Below, piece after piece: positions 15,191 to 24,003 of a stretch of DNA of 31,040 nucleotides. A program made the position numbers and the translations under genes. The stretch comes from Kerstersia sp052103615 (lineage in GTDB: Bacteria; Pseudomonadota; Gammaproteobacteria; Burkholderiales; Burkholderiaceae_B): contig NZ_JBQEKA010000036.1 of assembly GCF_052103615.1 (NCBI RefSeq), forward strand, positions 1 through 31,040, written 5' to 3'. The stretch's first letter is position 1. The number at the start of each line of letters is the position of its first letter. Under the pieces are notes generated by a model. The model saw only the letters and a program-made list of their open reading frames with translations. It did no database searches and was not told where the DNA came from.

Positions 15191-15592
15191 ATGAGCCGAC
15201 ATAAAAGCAAGTCCATTCCAGGCCGTAATCTCAGGCTGGCCGAACAGATCCAGAAGGATCTGGCCGGCCTGATCCAGCGCGAGTTCGATGTTTCTCGCGC
15301 CGGCTTGATCACGCTGTCCGGTGTCGAATTGACGCCGGACTATGCGCACGCCAAGGTGTATTTCACCGTGCTGGGCGCTGAACCCGATGCCACCCAGGTG
15401 CTTCTTAATGAGAAGGCTGGCTGGCTGCACTCGCAGCTGTATCGCATGCTGCACATCCACACTGTGCCGACGCTGCATTTCCTGCATGACGACCAGATCG
15501 TCCGCGGCCTGGAAATGTCTCAGCTGATCGACCGCGCGATGCGCTCCGGTCCCGATAGCGGCGTGCCTGACGAGCCTGACGACAAGGCCTGA
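15191..15592 (+). CDS. rbfA: 30S ribosome-binding factor RbfA
   Basis: A 133-aa KH-type protein that binds immature 30S subunits and helps 16S 5'-end processing and cold adaptation. Family features include 'GRNLRLAEQIQKDLAGLIQR', 'LSGVELTPDYAHAKVYFTVLG' and 'TVPTLHFLHDDQIVRG'; the last 15 residues are acidic and variable. It starts 6 nt after the infB stop, so it is cotranscribed and probably translationally coupled, the same order as in E. coli. Confidence 0.95.
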   Translation: MSRHKSKSIPGRNLRLAEQIQKDLAGLIQREFDVSRAGLITLSGVELTPDYAHAKVYFTVLGAEPDATQVLLNEKAGWLHSQLYRMLHIHTVPTLHFLHDDQIVRGLEMSQLIDRAMRSGPDSGVPDEPDDKA

Positions 15593-15633
15593 CCGGCCGT
15601 CGTTTGCGTTTCCCACTTTTCCGGATAAACAAG

Positions 15634-16374
15634 ATGGCCAGACGACGCGGGCAATTGCTCGATGGAGTGCTGTTGCTGGACAAACCCGTGGGTTTGTCCA
15701 GCAATCACGCCCTGCAGCGCGCCAAGCGCACGCTGGATGCGGCCAAGGCCGGGCATACCGGCACGCTGGATCCGTTCGCGACGGGGCTGCTGATTTGCTG
15801 CCTGGGCAAGGCAACCAAGATTGCAGGCGCAATGCTGGATGCTGATAAGACCTATGTTGCGACCCTCGCTTTTGGCGAGGAAACCGATAGCGGTGACTTG
15901 ACGGGCAATATCGTCACTCAGGCGCCGGCAACGTTCAGCGGTGTCGAGGCGGCCGCGCTGGACGAAGTGCTGTCACGATTCCGTGGCACATTGGAGCAAG
16001 TGCCGCCGATGTATTCCGCCCTGAAAAAGGACGGCAAGCCTTTGTATGTGTACGCGCGCGCCGGGATTGAAATTGAACGTCCGCCGCGCACCGTCACCAT
16101 TCACAGGCTTGAGCTGCTGGAATTCGACGGGCGCAGCGCCGTCATTGAGGTTGCCTGCAGCAAGGGCACCTATATCCGCACCCTGGCCCAGGACATTGGC
16201 CGGGCATTGGGCTGCGGCGCTCACCTGACGGCATTGCGCCGCACTCAGGCGGGGCCTTTCACACTGGATCGTGCCGTGGCGCTGGAAGCATTGCAGTCCA
16301 TGAGCGATCCCAAGCAGGCCCTGATCGGCCTGGAAGAATTACCCGCGGGCCTATACCCCGCGTCTCGAACCTAA
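15634..16374 (+). CDS. truB: tRNA pseudouridine(55) synthase TruB
   Basis: A 246-aa enzyme converting U55 in the T loop of most tRNAs to pseudouridine. The catalytic motif GHTGTLDPFATG places the nucleophilic Asp at residue 46 (E. coli Asp48). 'KTYVATLAFGEETDSGDLTG' and 'VACSKGTYIRTLAQDIG' are also conserved. It is shorter than the 314-aa E. coli protein, with a reduced C-terminal region. ATG 15634 (MARRRGQLLDGVLLLDKP) is preferred over a TTG at 15604, which adds residues not typical of the family. It lies 41 nt after rbfA and 10 nt before typA. Confidence 0.95.
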   Translation: MARRRGQLLDGVLLLDKPVGLSSNHALQRAKRTLDAAKAGHTGTLDPFATGLLICCLGKATKIAGAMLDADKTYVATLAFGEETDSGDLTGNIVTQAPATFSGVEAAALDEVLSRFRGTLEQVPPMYSALKKDGKPLYVYARAGIEIERPPRTVTIHRLELLEFDGRSAVIEVACSKGTYIRTLAQDIGRALGCGAHLTALRRTQAGPFTLDRAVALEALQSMSDPKQALIGLEELPAGLYPASRT

Positions 16375-16384
16375 AGGACTTTCT

Positions 16385-18208
16385 ATGACCCGCGCATTGC
16401 GTAATGTTGCCATCATCGCTCACGTCGATCACGGCAAGACCACGCTCGTCGATCAACTGTTGCGCCAATCGGGCACGTTCCGTGAGAACCAGCACCTCGA
16501 TGAGCGTGTGATGGATTCCGGCGATATCGAAAAGGAACGTGGCATCACGATTCTGGCCAAGAACTGTGCGGTCGAATACGAAGGGACGCATATCAACATC
16601 GTTGATACCCCGGGGCACGCGGACTTCGGCGGTGAGGTCGAGCGCGTTCTGTCCATGGTCGATGGCGTGCTGCTGCTGGTCGATGCTGTGGAAGGCCCGA
16701 TGCCGCAGACCCGTTTCGTGACGCGCAAGGCGCTGGAACTGGGCTTGAAGCCTATCGTGGTGGTCAACAAGATTGACCGCCCCGGCGCTCGCCCGGATTT
16801 CGCCATCAACGCGACTTTTGATCTGTTCGACAAGCTGGGCGCGACCGAAGAGCAGCTCGACTTCCCGGTGATTTACGCCTCGGGTCTGTCGGGTTACGCC
16901 GGCCTGACCGAAGACGTGCGCGAAGGCGATATGCGCCCGCTGTACGACGCCATCCTGAAGTATGTGCCGCAACGTAATGATGATCCCAACGGCCCGCTGC
17001 AACTGCAGATCGTGTCGCTGGATTACAGCAGCTACGTCGGCAAGATCGGCGTGGGCCGTATCAACCGCGGCCGCGTGCGTCCGGGGATGGATATTGTTTA
17101 CCGTTTCGGCCCCGAAGGCGAGACGGGCAAGGGCCGTGTTAACCAGGTGCTGAAATTCCGCGGCCTGGACCGCGTCCTGGTGGACGAAGCCGAAGCTGGC
17201 GATATCGTGCTGATCAACGGTATTGAAGAGCTGGGCATTGGCTGCACCGTGGTGGATCCGCTGAATCAGGAAGCGATGCCGCTGCTGCGCATCGACGAGC
17301 CGACGCTGGTGATGAACTTCATGGTCAACACCTCGCCGCTGGCCGGCCGTGAAGGCAAGTTCGTGACCAGCCGCCAGATTCGCGAGCGCCTGGACCGCGA
17401 ACTGAAATCCAACGTGGCGCTGCGCGTGCGCGACACTGACGATGACACCGTGTTTGAAGTGGCTGGCCGGGGCGAATTGCACCTGACCATTCTGTTGGAA
17501 AACATGCGCCGCGAAGGCTACGAGCTGGCGGTGTCCCGCCCGCGCGTGGTGTTCAAGGAAATCGACGGCGTGCGCCACGAGCCGTTCGAAATGCTGACGG
17601 TGGACCTGGAAGATGGTCATCAGGGCAGCGTGATGGAAGAGCTGGGCCGCCGCAAGGGGGATCTGCAGAATATGGTGCCGGACGGCCGTGGCCGTACCCG
17701 CCTGGAATACCGTATTCCGGCGCGTGGTCTGATTGGTTTCCAGAGCGAGTTCTTGACGCTGACGCGCGGGACGGGCCTGATGAGCCACATCTTCGATAGT
17801 TATGATGTGGTGCGTGAAGGCAGCGTTGGCGAACGCCGCAATGGGGTGCTGATCAGCCAGGATGATGGCGAAGCGGTGGCCTATGCCTTGTGGAAGCTGC
17901 AGGATCGCGGCCGTATGTTCGTGAGCCCGGGCGACCCTCTGTATGAAGGCATGATTATCGGGATTCACAGCCGCGAGAATGACCTGGTGGTCAATCCCGT
18001 GCGCGAAAAGAAGCTCACCAACGTGCGTGCTTCCGGTAAGGATGAGCATATTGATCTGGTGCCGACGATCAAGTTGACGCTGGAATATGCTGTCGAGTTT
18101 ATTGATGATGATGAACTGGTCGAAGTCACGCCCAAGTCCATCCGCTTGCGCAAGCGCTACCTGCAAGAGCATGAGCGCCGCCGCATGGCACGCGAAACCG
18201 GTAACTGA
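16385..18208 (+). CDS. typA: Ribosome-associated translational GTPase TypA/BipA
   Basis: A 607-aa translational GTPase, the same length as E. coli BipA, involved in 50S assembly and in growth at low temperature or stress. The G domain has AHVDHGKTTL (G1, near residue 11), a switch I region around 'MDSGDIEKERGITILAKN', DTPGHADFGGEV (G3) and NKIDR (G4). EF-G-like domains follow, and the C-terminal part contains 'GFQSEFLTLTRGTGLM'. AAAGGA lies 7 nt before the ATG. It is the last gene of the rimP cluster and is followed by two consecutive hairpins, the second a clear terminator. Confidence 0.96.
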   Translation: MTRALRNVAIIAHVDHGKTTLVDQLLRQSGTFRENQHLDERVMDSGDIEKERGITILAKNCAVEYEGTHINIVDTPGHADFGGEVERVLSMVDGVLLLVDAVEGPMPQTRFVTRKALELGLKPIVVVNKIDRPGARPDFAINATFDLFDKLGATEEQLDFPVIYASGLSGYAGLTEDVREGDMRPLYDAILKYVPQRNDDPNGPLQLQIVSLDYSSYVGKIGVGRINRGRVRPGMDIVYRFGPEGETGKGRVNQVLKFRGLDRVLVDEAEAGDIVLINGIEELGIGCTVVDPLNQEAMPLLRIDEPTLVMNFMVNTSPLAGREGKFVTSRQIRERLDRELKSNVALRVRDTDDDTVFEVAGRGELHLTILLENMRREGYELAVSRPRVVFKEIDGVRHEPFEMLTVDLEDGHQGSVMEELGRRKGDLQNMVPDGRGRTRLEYRIPARGLIGFQSEFLTLTRGTGLMSHIFDSYDVVREGSVGERRNGVLISQDDGEAVAYALWKLQDRGRMFVSPGDPLYEGMIIGIHSRENDLVVNPVREKKLTNVRASGKDEHIDLVPTIKLTLEYAVEFIDDDELVEVTPKSIRLRKRYLQEHERRRMARETGN

Positions 18209-18237
18209 TCCGGCTAGCCAATCACAATAGACCGACC

Positions 18238-18314
18238 AGTTTGATGGCGCGCGCGAGCGCGCCATCAAACTGTATTTCCGAAACCGGGCGCCCTGAAGGC
18301 GCCCGGTTTTGTTT
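18238..18314 (+). terminator. Tandem hairpins with terminator after typA
   Basis: Hairpin 1 is a perfect 15-bp stem (18238-18252 with 18257-18271, loop GCGA) without a T tract. Hairpin 2 is a 12-bp stem AAACCGGGCGCC (18281-18292) with GGCGCCCGGTTT, followed by TTTTGTTTT. Together they should end the long cluster transcript efficiently. Confidence 0.88.
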
Positions 18315-18431
18315 TCTGTGCCAGCCCCTGCGATAGGCAGGGTTTTTACCGGCGCCAGGGCTGTCCTGGGGCAAGCTATCGGCATGGCTGATGGCTGGTC
18401 CGGGCAGAGGCGCTTCTTCCAACGGGGTTTT

Positions 18432-20327
18432 ATGTTTCGATGGTTCGAGAAAAAGCTGCCGCCTTTTGATGCGGCCGAATCTGCCGCCACGCAGGCCAGC
18501 GGCCAGCCATTGCCGACAGGCCTGATGCCGTTCATTTGGGCCTGCACGGCAGGCGCGCGCGGCTGGCTGCTGTTGATGGTGCTGTTCACGGCGCTGTGCG
18601 GTGCCTTTGAAGCCGCCTTGTACGCCATGCTGGGCAATCTGGTGGATTGGATCGCCAAGGTGCAGCCCGACCGCCTGTGGGCCGATGAAGGCAATACCTT
18701 GCTGCTGCTGGCAGCGGTGATCGTCGGCAGTATTTTGCTGATCGCCTTGCAGACGCTGATCAAGCACCAGGTGCTGGCGGGGAATTTCCCGATGATGCTG
18801 CGCTGGCGTTTTCACCGCTGGCTGCTGGATCAGAGCCTGTCCTTTTTCCAGGATGAGTTCGCTGGCAGGGTGTCGGCCAAGGTCATGCAGACGGCGCTGG
18901 CAGTCCGCGATATCTGCATCATCATTGGCGATGTGCTGGTGTTCATGCTGATCACCGCGACCACCATGGCCTATGTGATTGGCGGTTTTGACGTAGTGTT
19001 GCTGCTGCCATTCGGCATTTGGGCGGTTTTGTATATCAGCTGTGTCATCTGGTTTGTGCCACGCTTGGCGCGGACGGCGTCGGCGCAGGCAAGCGCGCGC
19101 TCGCTGATGTCGGGGCGGATCACTGACGCCTATACCAATATCGCGACGGTCAAACTGTTTTCCCATGCCGGCCGTGAAGCGGGGTATGCCCGTTCCGCCA
19201 TGGGCGAATTCCTGGGAACAGTCTATCGCCAGATGCGCCTGATCAGCGGTTTTGAAATCGTCAATCACAGCCTGATGGTGCTGTTGATTCTGTCCACGGC
19301 TGGCATGGCGCTGTGGCTGTGGATACAGGGGCAGGTCGGCCCTGGCGCGGTCGCCGCGGCGACTGCGATGGCATTGCGCCTGATCGGTTTGTCGCACTGG
19401 ATTCTGTGGGAAGTCGCGGCGCTGTTCGAGCATCTGGGAACGGTGCAGGATGGTTTGAATACCATCGCCCGCGAGCACAGCATCCGTGACGCAGGCAAGG
19501 CCGAGCCGCTGCGCATCGGCCCGGGCAGGGTGCAAGTGGAGGGCGTCTCGTTCGCTTACGATGCCAAGCATGATCACACGCCGGGCAAAGCCGAGGGCAG
19601 CGCGCCTTATTCGGGGCGCCTCGTGCTCGACAACCTTAGCCTGGATATCCGCCCTGGCGAGAAAATCGGTTTGGTGGGACGTTCCGGGGCGGGCAAGTCC
19701 ACGCTGGTCAATTTGCTGCTGCGTTTCCATGATGTGAGCGCTGGCAAAATCCTGATCGACGGCCAGGATATTGCCAGCGTGACCCAGGAAAGCCTGCGTG
19801 CGCAGATAGGCATGGTGACGCAGGACACCTCTTTGCTGCACCGGAGTATCCGCGAAAACATTCTCTATGGGCGGCCCAATGCCAGCGATGAGGAGATGAT
19901 TGCCGCGGCCCGCCAGGCCGAGGCGCATGACTTCATCATGACTTTGCGCGATGCGCATGGCCGTAGCGGTTATGACGTGCAGGTGGGCGAGCGGGGCGTG
20001 AAACTCTCGGGAGGCCAGCGCCAGCGTATCGCCATTGCCCGGGTCATGCTGAAAAATGCGCCCATCCTGCTGCTTGATGAAGCGACCAGCGCGCTGGATT
20101 CCGAAGTGGAGCAGGCGATTCAGTCCAGCCTGGATACGCTGATGGAAGGTAAAACGGTGATTGCCATTGCCCACCGCCTCTCAACCATTGCGGCAATGGA
20201 TAGGCTGATCGTGCTGGAACGGGGGCGTATTGCGGAAATGGGCTCGCATGCGGCCCTGCTGGAAACCGACGGGATTTATGCTCGTCTGTGGAAACACCAG
20301 AGTGGCGGTTTCCTGACACGAGAGTAA
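18432..20327 (+). CDS. ABC transporter ATP-binding protein/permease (MsbA-like exporter)
   Basis: A 631-aa half-transporter: an N-terminal membrane domain with about six helices (roughly 35-350) fused to a nucleotide-binding domain. The NBD has Walker A GRSGAGKS (416-423), signature LSGGQRQR, Walker B ILLLDEATSALDS and the H-loop 'IAIAHRLSTI'. This order is that of type IV homodimeric exporters of lipids, drugs or peptides; the substrate cannot be assigned. A 20-odd residue insertion around 'HDHTPGKAEGSAPYSG' lies at the start of the NBD. ATG 18432 (MFRWFEKKLPPF) with GGGG 6 nt upstream is chosen; longer in-frame starts lie in the typA terminator. Convergent with the LOG gene. Confidence 0.93.
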   Translation: MFRWFEKKLPPFDAAESAATQASGQPLPTGLMPFIWACTAGARGWLLLMVLFTALCGAFEAALYAMLGNLVDWIAKVQPDRLWADEGNTLLLLAAVIVGSILLIALQTLIKHQVLAGNFPMMLRWRFHRWLLDQSLSFFQDEFAGRVSAKVMQTALAVRDICIIIGDVLVFMLITATTMAYVIGGFDVVLLLPFGIWAVLYISCVIWFVPRLARTASAQASARSLMSGRITDAYTNIATVKLFSHAGREAGYARSAMGEFLGTVYRQMRLISGFEIVNHSLMVLLILSTAGMALWLWIQGQVGPGAVAAATAMALRLIGLSHWILWEVAALFEHLGTVQDGLNTIAREHSIRDAGKAEPLRIGPGRVQVEGVSFAYDAKHDHTPGKAEGSAPYSGRLVLDNLSLDIRPGEKIGLVGRSGAGKSTLVNLLLRFHDVSAGKILIDGQDIASVTQESLRAQIGMVTQDTSLLHRSIRENILYGRPNASDEEMIAAARQAEAHDFIMTLRDAHGRSGYDVQVGERGVKLSGGQRQRIAIARVMLKNAPILLLDEATSALDSEVEQAIQSSLDTLMEGKTVIAIAHRLSTIAAMDRLIVLERGRIAEMGSHAALLETDGIYARLWKHQSGGFLTRE

Positions 20328-20336
20328 GCCCTGGGT

Positions 20337-20372
20337 CAGACCGCCGGTGCCTCACAGAGCATCGGCGGTCTG
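20337..20372. terminator. Bidirectional hairpin between the ABC exporter and LOG genes
   Basis: Perfect 10-bp stem CAGACCGCCG (20337-20346) / CGGCGGTCTG (20363-20372), with an inner TGC/GCA pair. It lies between convergent genes. Neither side has a strong T tract, so terminator function is inferred mainly from position and stem strength. Confidence 0.55.
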
Positions 20373-20402
20373 GTTCGGGAGCCTGCGCGCAGCGGCTGGC
20401 GA

Positions 20403-21029
20403 TCAGGTTGGCAGGGTAGGCGCGTAATCGACGCTGGACGGCAGGCAGTTGCAGCACTCGGTGACGTGCTTGACGACTTGTTCGGGGTCGTCGGCCAGGA
20501 ACAGCAGGTCGGCTTCTTCCTGGCGGATCGTGCCGGTCTCTACCATTTTGGTGCGTATCCAGTCGATCATGCCCGCCCAGTATTCCGTTCCCATCAGCAC
20601 AATCGGCCCCTTGGGGATCTTGTTGGTCTGAATCAGGGTCAGGGCTTCGAACAGTTCATCCAGCGTGCCGAAGCCGCCGGGCAGCGTGATATACGCCGCG
20701 CTGTGCATGAAGAAGGTGGCCTTGCGCGAGTTGAAGTACTCGAAAGTCAGGGCGATGGTCTGATAACCATTGTGATGTTGCTCGTGCGGCAGCACAATAT
20801 TCAGGCCGATGCTGGTGCCCTTGGCTTCGATGGCGCCTTTATTGGCTGCCTCCATGATGCCGGGGCCGCCGCCGGCGATAATGGCAAAGCCTGCCTGTGC
20901 CAGGCGGCGGCTGATATCCTCGGCCATGGCATAGTAAGGGGAGTCGCGCTGAATGCGCGCGCTGCCGAAAATGCTGACGGCAGGGCCGACATGAGCCAGC
21001 GCGTCAGCGGCTGTTTCTATCTCTGACAT
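20403..21029 (-). CDS. LOG family / TIGR00730 Rossmann-fold protein
   Basis: A 208-aa protein (from the preferred start) of the lysine decarboxylase-like LOG family. It has the two signature motifs GGGPGIMEAANKGA and PGGFGTLDELFE, which form the nucleotide phosphate site. Characterised members hydrolyse cytokinin riboside or nucleoside 5'-monophosphates to free base; the bacterial substrate here is unknown. A longer form starting at 21086 would overlap the polA start codon head-to-head, while ATG 21029 (MSEIETAADALAHVG) leaves 55 bp for divergent promoters. The longer form has AAGG before its ATG, so the choice is not certain. Two adjacent cysteines (ECCNC) near the C-terminus are unusual. 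Confidence 0.88.
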   Translation of the reverse strand: MSEIETAADALAHVGPAVSIFGSARIQRDSPYYAMAEDISRRLAQAGFAIIAGGGPGIMEAANKGAIEAKGTSIGLNIVLPHEQHHNGYQTIALTFEYFNSRKATFFMHSAAYITLPGGFGTLDELFEALTLIQTNKIPKGPIVLMGTEYWAGMIDWIRTKMVETGTIRQEEADLLFLADDPEQVVKHVTECCNCLPSSVDYAPTLPT

Positions 21030-21084
21030 AATGCCGGGTGTTTGCCGGCCGACCGGCGTTGCCGTCTGTTTTCTTTGAGTGGTC

Positions 21085-23808
21085 ATGAATAAAACCTTGT
21101 TGCTGGTCGATGGATCGAGCTATCTCTACCGCGCTTATCACGCCATGCCGGATCTGCGCAATGCCCAGGGCGAGCCCACAGGGGCATTGTATGGGGTGAT
21201 CAATATGCTGCGGCGGCTGACCCAGGATTATCAAGCGGATTATGCGGCTTGTATCTTCGATGCGAAAGGAAAAACTTTCCGCGACGATTTGTATCCTGAG
21301 TACAAAGCTCAGCGTCCTTCGATGCCCGAAGACCTCGCCGCGCAGATTGAAGCCATTCATGAATCGGTGCGGGCGCTGGGCTGGCCGGTATTGACCATAG
21401 GCGGGGTCGAGGCTGACGATGTGATAGGCACGCTGGCGCTGCAAGCTGAACAGGCTGGCATGCAGGTAGTGGTTTCAACCGGTGACAAGGATCTCGCGCA
21501 ATTGGTGACGCCGCAGGTCACGCTGGTGAACACCATGAGCGGCGAAGTGCTGAGCCCCGATGCCGTCAAACAGAAATTCGGCGTAGATCCGGATCACATC
21601 GTGGACTACCTGATGCTGATCGGCGATACCGTGGACAATGTGCCGGGGGTGACCAAGGTCGGGCCAAAAACCGCCGTGAAATGGCTGGATGCCTATGGCG
21701 ATATCGCTGGCCTGGTGGCGGCGGCGGCAGAGATCAAAGGGGTGGCGGGCGAGAATCTGCGCCAGGCCATCGGGCAATTCGGTATGACGCGTGAACTGTT
21801 GACGGTCAAGACGGATTGCGAGCTGGATCCGGCGATCGCCAGCCTGGATGCGCTGAAGATGCGCCAGCCCGATACGGCAAAACTGGTGGATCTGTATAAC
21901 CGTTACGGCTTTCGCACCTGGCTGCGCGACCTGACCGGCGACCAGGAACGTATTCCCGAAGGCGATAGCCGCATCGCAGCCGACACGGCGGAACAGCCGG
22001 CCGTGGAGGCCGACTATGAAACGGTCACAACGCCCGAGCAGCTACAGGCCTGGGTGGAGCGCATCAATCAGGCCGAGCTGGTGGCGCTGGATACGGAAAC
22101 GACATCGCTGGATGCCATGCAGGCCCGGTTGGTCGGCTTGTCATTGGCCGTGCGCCCGGGGCAGGCTTGCTATATCCCTGTGGCGCATCGCGGGCCGGAT
22201 CAGCCTGAGCAATTGCCGTTGGCGCAGGTGCTGGAAGCCTTGCGGCCCTGGCTGGAAAACCCGGCGAAGGCCAAGCTGCTGCATCACGCCAAATACGACA
22301 CCCATGTCCTGGCCAATGAAGGCGTGCGCTTGCTGGGCGTCAAACACGACACCATGCTGCAGGCCTATGCGCTGGAGTCGCATCGCAGCGTCGGCATGAA
22401 CGAATTGGCGCAGCGCTGGCTGGGCCGTTCGGGTGTGGCCTATGAAGACTTGTGCGGCAAGGGGGCCAAGCAGATCGGTTTTGATGAAGTGCCGCTGGAA
22501 CAGGCGGCCCACTATGCCAGCGAGGACGCGGATTTCACGTTTGCGCTGCATGAGGCGCTGTATCCGAAGGTGCGGGAGGAGGCGGGGCTGCTGGCCACTT
22601 ACGAGCTGGAAATGCTGGTGTTCCATGTACTGTGGCAGGTGGAGCGCAATGGGGTCTTGATAGATGCCCAGGAATTGGGGCGCCAGAGCCATGAAATCGG
22701 CCAGCAACTGGTGTCGCTGGAGCAGCGTGCCTATGAGATTGCAGGGCAGCCCTTCAATCTCAATTCGCCCAAGCAGCTAGGGGAAATCTTGTTTGGCCGC
22801 ATGCAATTGCCGGTCATTCGCAAAACCGCAGGGGGAGCGCCCTCCACCGATGAGGAAGTGCTGAGCAAACTGGCCCAGGACTACCCCCTGCCGCAGGTAT
22901 TGCTCGAGTACCGCGGCCTGGCCAAACTGAAGTCAACCTATACCGACAAGCTGCCGCGCATGATCAACGCGGCCACGGGGCGAGTGCATACCAATTATGC
23001 GCAGGCGGCTGTCATTACCGGCAGGCTGGCGTCCTCCGATCCCAATTTGCAGAACATCCCGGTACGCACCGAAGCCGGACGCCGGGTGCGGCGCGCCTTT
23101 ATCGCCCCGGCCGGGCGCGTGATTGTGTCGGCCGACTATTCGCAGATTGAATTGCGTGTCATGGCGCATATCTCGGGTGATACCAATTTGCAGCAGGCAT
23201 TTGCCGATGGCAAGGATATTCACCGGGCGACGGCGTCGGAAGTGTTCGGCGTGCCTTTGGGCGAGGTGTCGGCTGAACAGCGGCGGGCAGCCAAAGCGAT
23301 TAATTTCGGCCTGATCTATGGCATGAGCGCGTTTGGCCTGGCCGGTAATCTGGGGATTACGCGTGATGCCGCGCAATCGTATATCGACCGCTACTTCCAC
23401 CGTTACCCCGGCGTGGCGCGCTACATGGACGACATCCGTCAACAGGCGCGCGAACTGGGTTATGTGGAAACGGTTTTCGGGCGCAGGCTGTGGCTGCCGG
23501 AAATCCGTGGCGGTTCCGGCCCGCGCCGCCAGGCGGCCGAGCGCGCGGCGATCAATGCGCCCATGCAAGGCACGGCTGCCGATCTGATCAAGAAAGCCAT
23601 GGTGGCGGTGCAGGATTGGCTGGATCAGGAAAAACTGGCCAGTCTGCTCATCATGCAGGTGCATGATGAATTGGTGCTGGAAGTCCCGGAAGCGGAGCTG
23701 GAACGAGTGCGCAAGCAACTGCCTGTCCTGATGTGCGATGTGGCCAGTCTGGCTGTTCCCTTGGTGGCGGAAGTTGGCACCGGAGAGGACTGGGAGCATG
23801 CGCACTGA
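21085..23808 (+). CDS. polA: DNA polymerase I
   Basis: A 907-aa three-domain polymerase for Okazaki-fragment maturation and excision repair. The 5'-3' exonuclease domain (1 to about 290) has 'LLVDGSSYLYRAYHAMPDL' and 'STGDKDLAQLV'. The 3'-5' exonuclease domain (about 300-490) keeps its metal ligands Asp336 and Glu338 in LDTETTS, so proofreading is probably active. The polymerase domain has motif A SADYSQIELR (Asp684), motif B 'RRAAKAINFGLIYGMS' and motif C VHDE (Asp861). The spacing matches E. coli Pol I closely. Start ATG 21085; a GTG two codons upstream is less likely. It is divergent from the LOG gene and ends at a strong terminator. Confidence 0.97.
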   Translation: MNKTLLLVDGSSYLYRAYHAMPDLRNAQGEPTGALYGVINMLRRLTQDYQADYAACIFDAKGKTFRDDLYPEYKAQRPSMPEDLAAQIEAIHESVRALGWPVLTIGGVEADDVIGTLALQAEQAGMQVVVSTGDKDLAQLVTPQVTLVNTMSGEVLSPDAVKQKFGVDPDHIVDYLMLIGDTVDNVPGVTKVGPKTAVKWLDAYGDIAGLVAAAAEIKGVAGENLRQAIGQFGMTRELLTVKTDCELDPAIASLDALKMRQPDTAKLVDLYNRYGFRTWLRDLTGDQERIPEGDSRIAADTAEQPAVEADYETVTTPEQLQAWVERINQAELVALDTETTSLDAMQARLVGLSLAVRPGQACYIPVAHRGPDQPEQLPLAQVLEALRPWLENPAKAKLLHHAKYDTHVLANEGVRLLGVKHDTMLQAYALESHRSVGMNELAQRWLGRSGVAYEDLCGKGAKQIGFDEVPLEQAAHYASEDADFTFALHEALYPKVREEAGLLATYELEMLVFHVLWQVERNGVLIDAQELGRQSHEIGQQLVSLEQRAYEIAGQPFNLNSPKQLGEILFGRMQLPVIRKTAGGAPSTDEEVLSKLAQDYPLPQVLLEYRGLAKLKSTYTDKLPRMINAATGRVHTNYAQAAVITGRLASSDPNLQNIPVRTEAGRRVRRAFIAPAGRVIVSADYSQIELRVMAHISGDTNLQQAFADGKDIHRATASEVFGVPLGEVSAEQRRAAKAINFGLIYGMSAFGLAGNLGITRDAAQSYIDRYFHRYPGVARYMDDIRQQARELGYVETVFGRRLWLPEIRGGSGPRRQAAERAAINAPMQGTAADLIKKAMVAVQDWLDQEKLASLLIMQVHDELVLEVPEAELERVRKQLPVLMCDVASLAVPLVAEVGTGEDWEHAH

Positions 23809-23873
23809 GTCTGTCAGGCCAGGGCGCCGCCGGGTGGGCGGCGCTTGCGGATGAGGTGCGGTGACAAGGCATG

Positions 23874-23911
23874 AAAAAACCGGCGTCCTGTTCAGGAACG
23901 CCGGTTTTTTT
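23874..23911. terminator. Bidirectional terminator between polA and htpX
   Basis: A hairpin CCGGCGT-CCTG / CAGG-A-ACGCCGG (one bulged A) flanked by six A on the left and seven T on the right, so it can end transcripts from both convergent genes. A second GC-rich inverted repeat (around 23824-23844) precedes it. Confidence 0.88.
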
Positions 23912-24003
23912 GCCGGACGGGCCGCCCGCTGGAGGGCTGCGCCTGGCGGTGAATTGCCAGGTCTTGGGCGGCATGGCCTCGATGGTCTTGGTTGTCAGAG
24001 GCC

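Noticed and set aside
12071..15832. A 1253-codon minus-strand ORF antisense to infB-rbfA-truB
   Set aside because: Shadow ORF over three confidently identified genes; residue composition (His/Arg/Gln-rich) is typical of reverse-strand artefacts.
18309..18431. Upstream start for the ABC exporter
   Set aside because: The ORF begins inside the T tract of the typA terminator; the natural N-terminus MFRWFEKKLPPF has a better ribosome binding site.
16259..20174. Long minus-strand ORFs antisense to typA and the ABC exporter
   Set aside because: Shadows of well-recognised plus-strand genes, with no family-like sequence.
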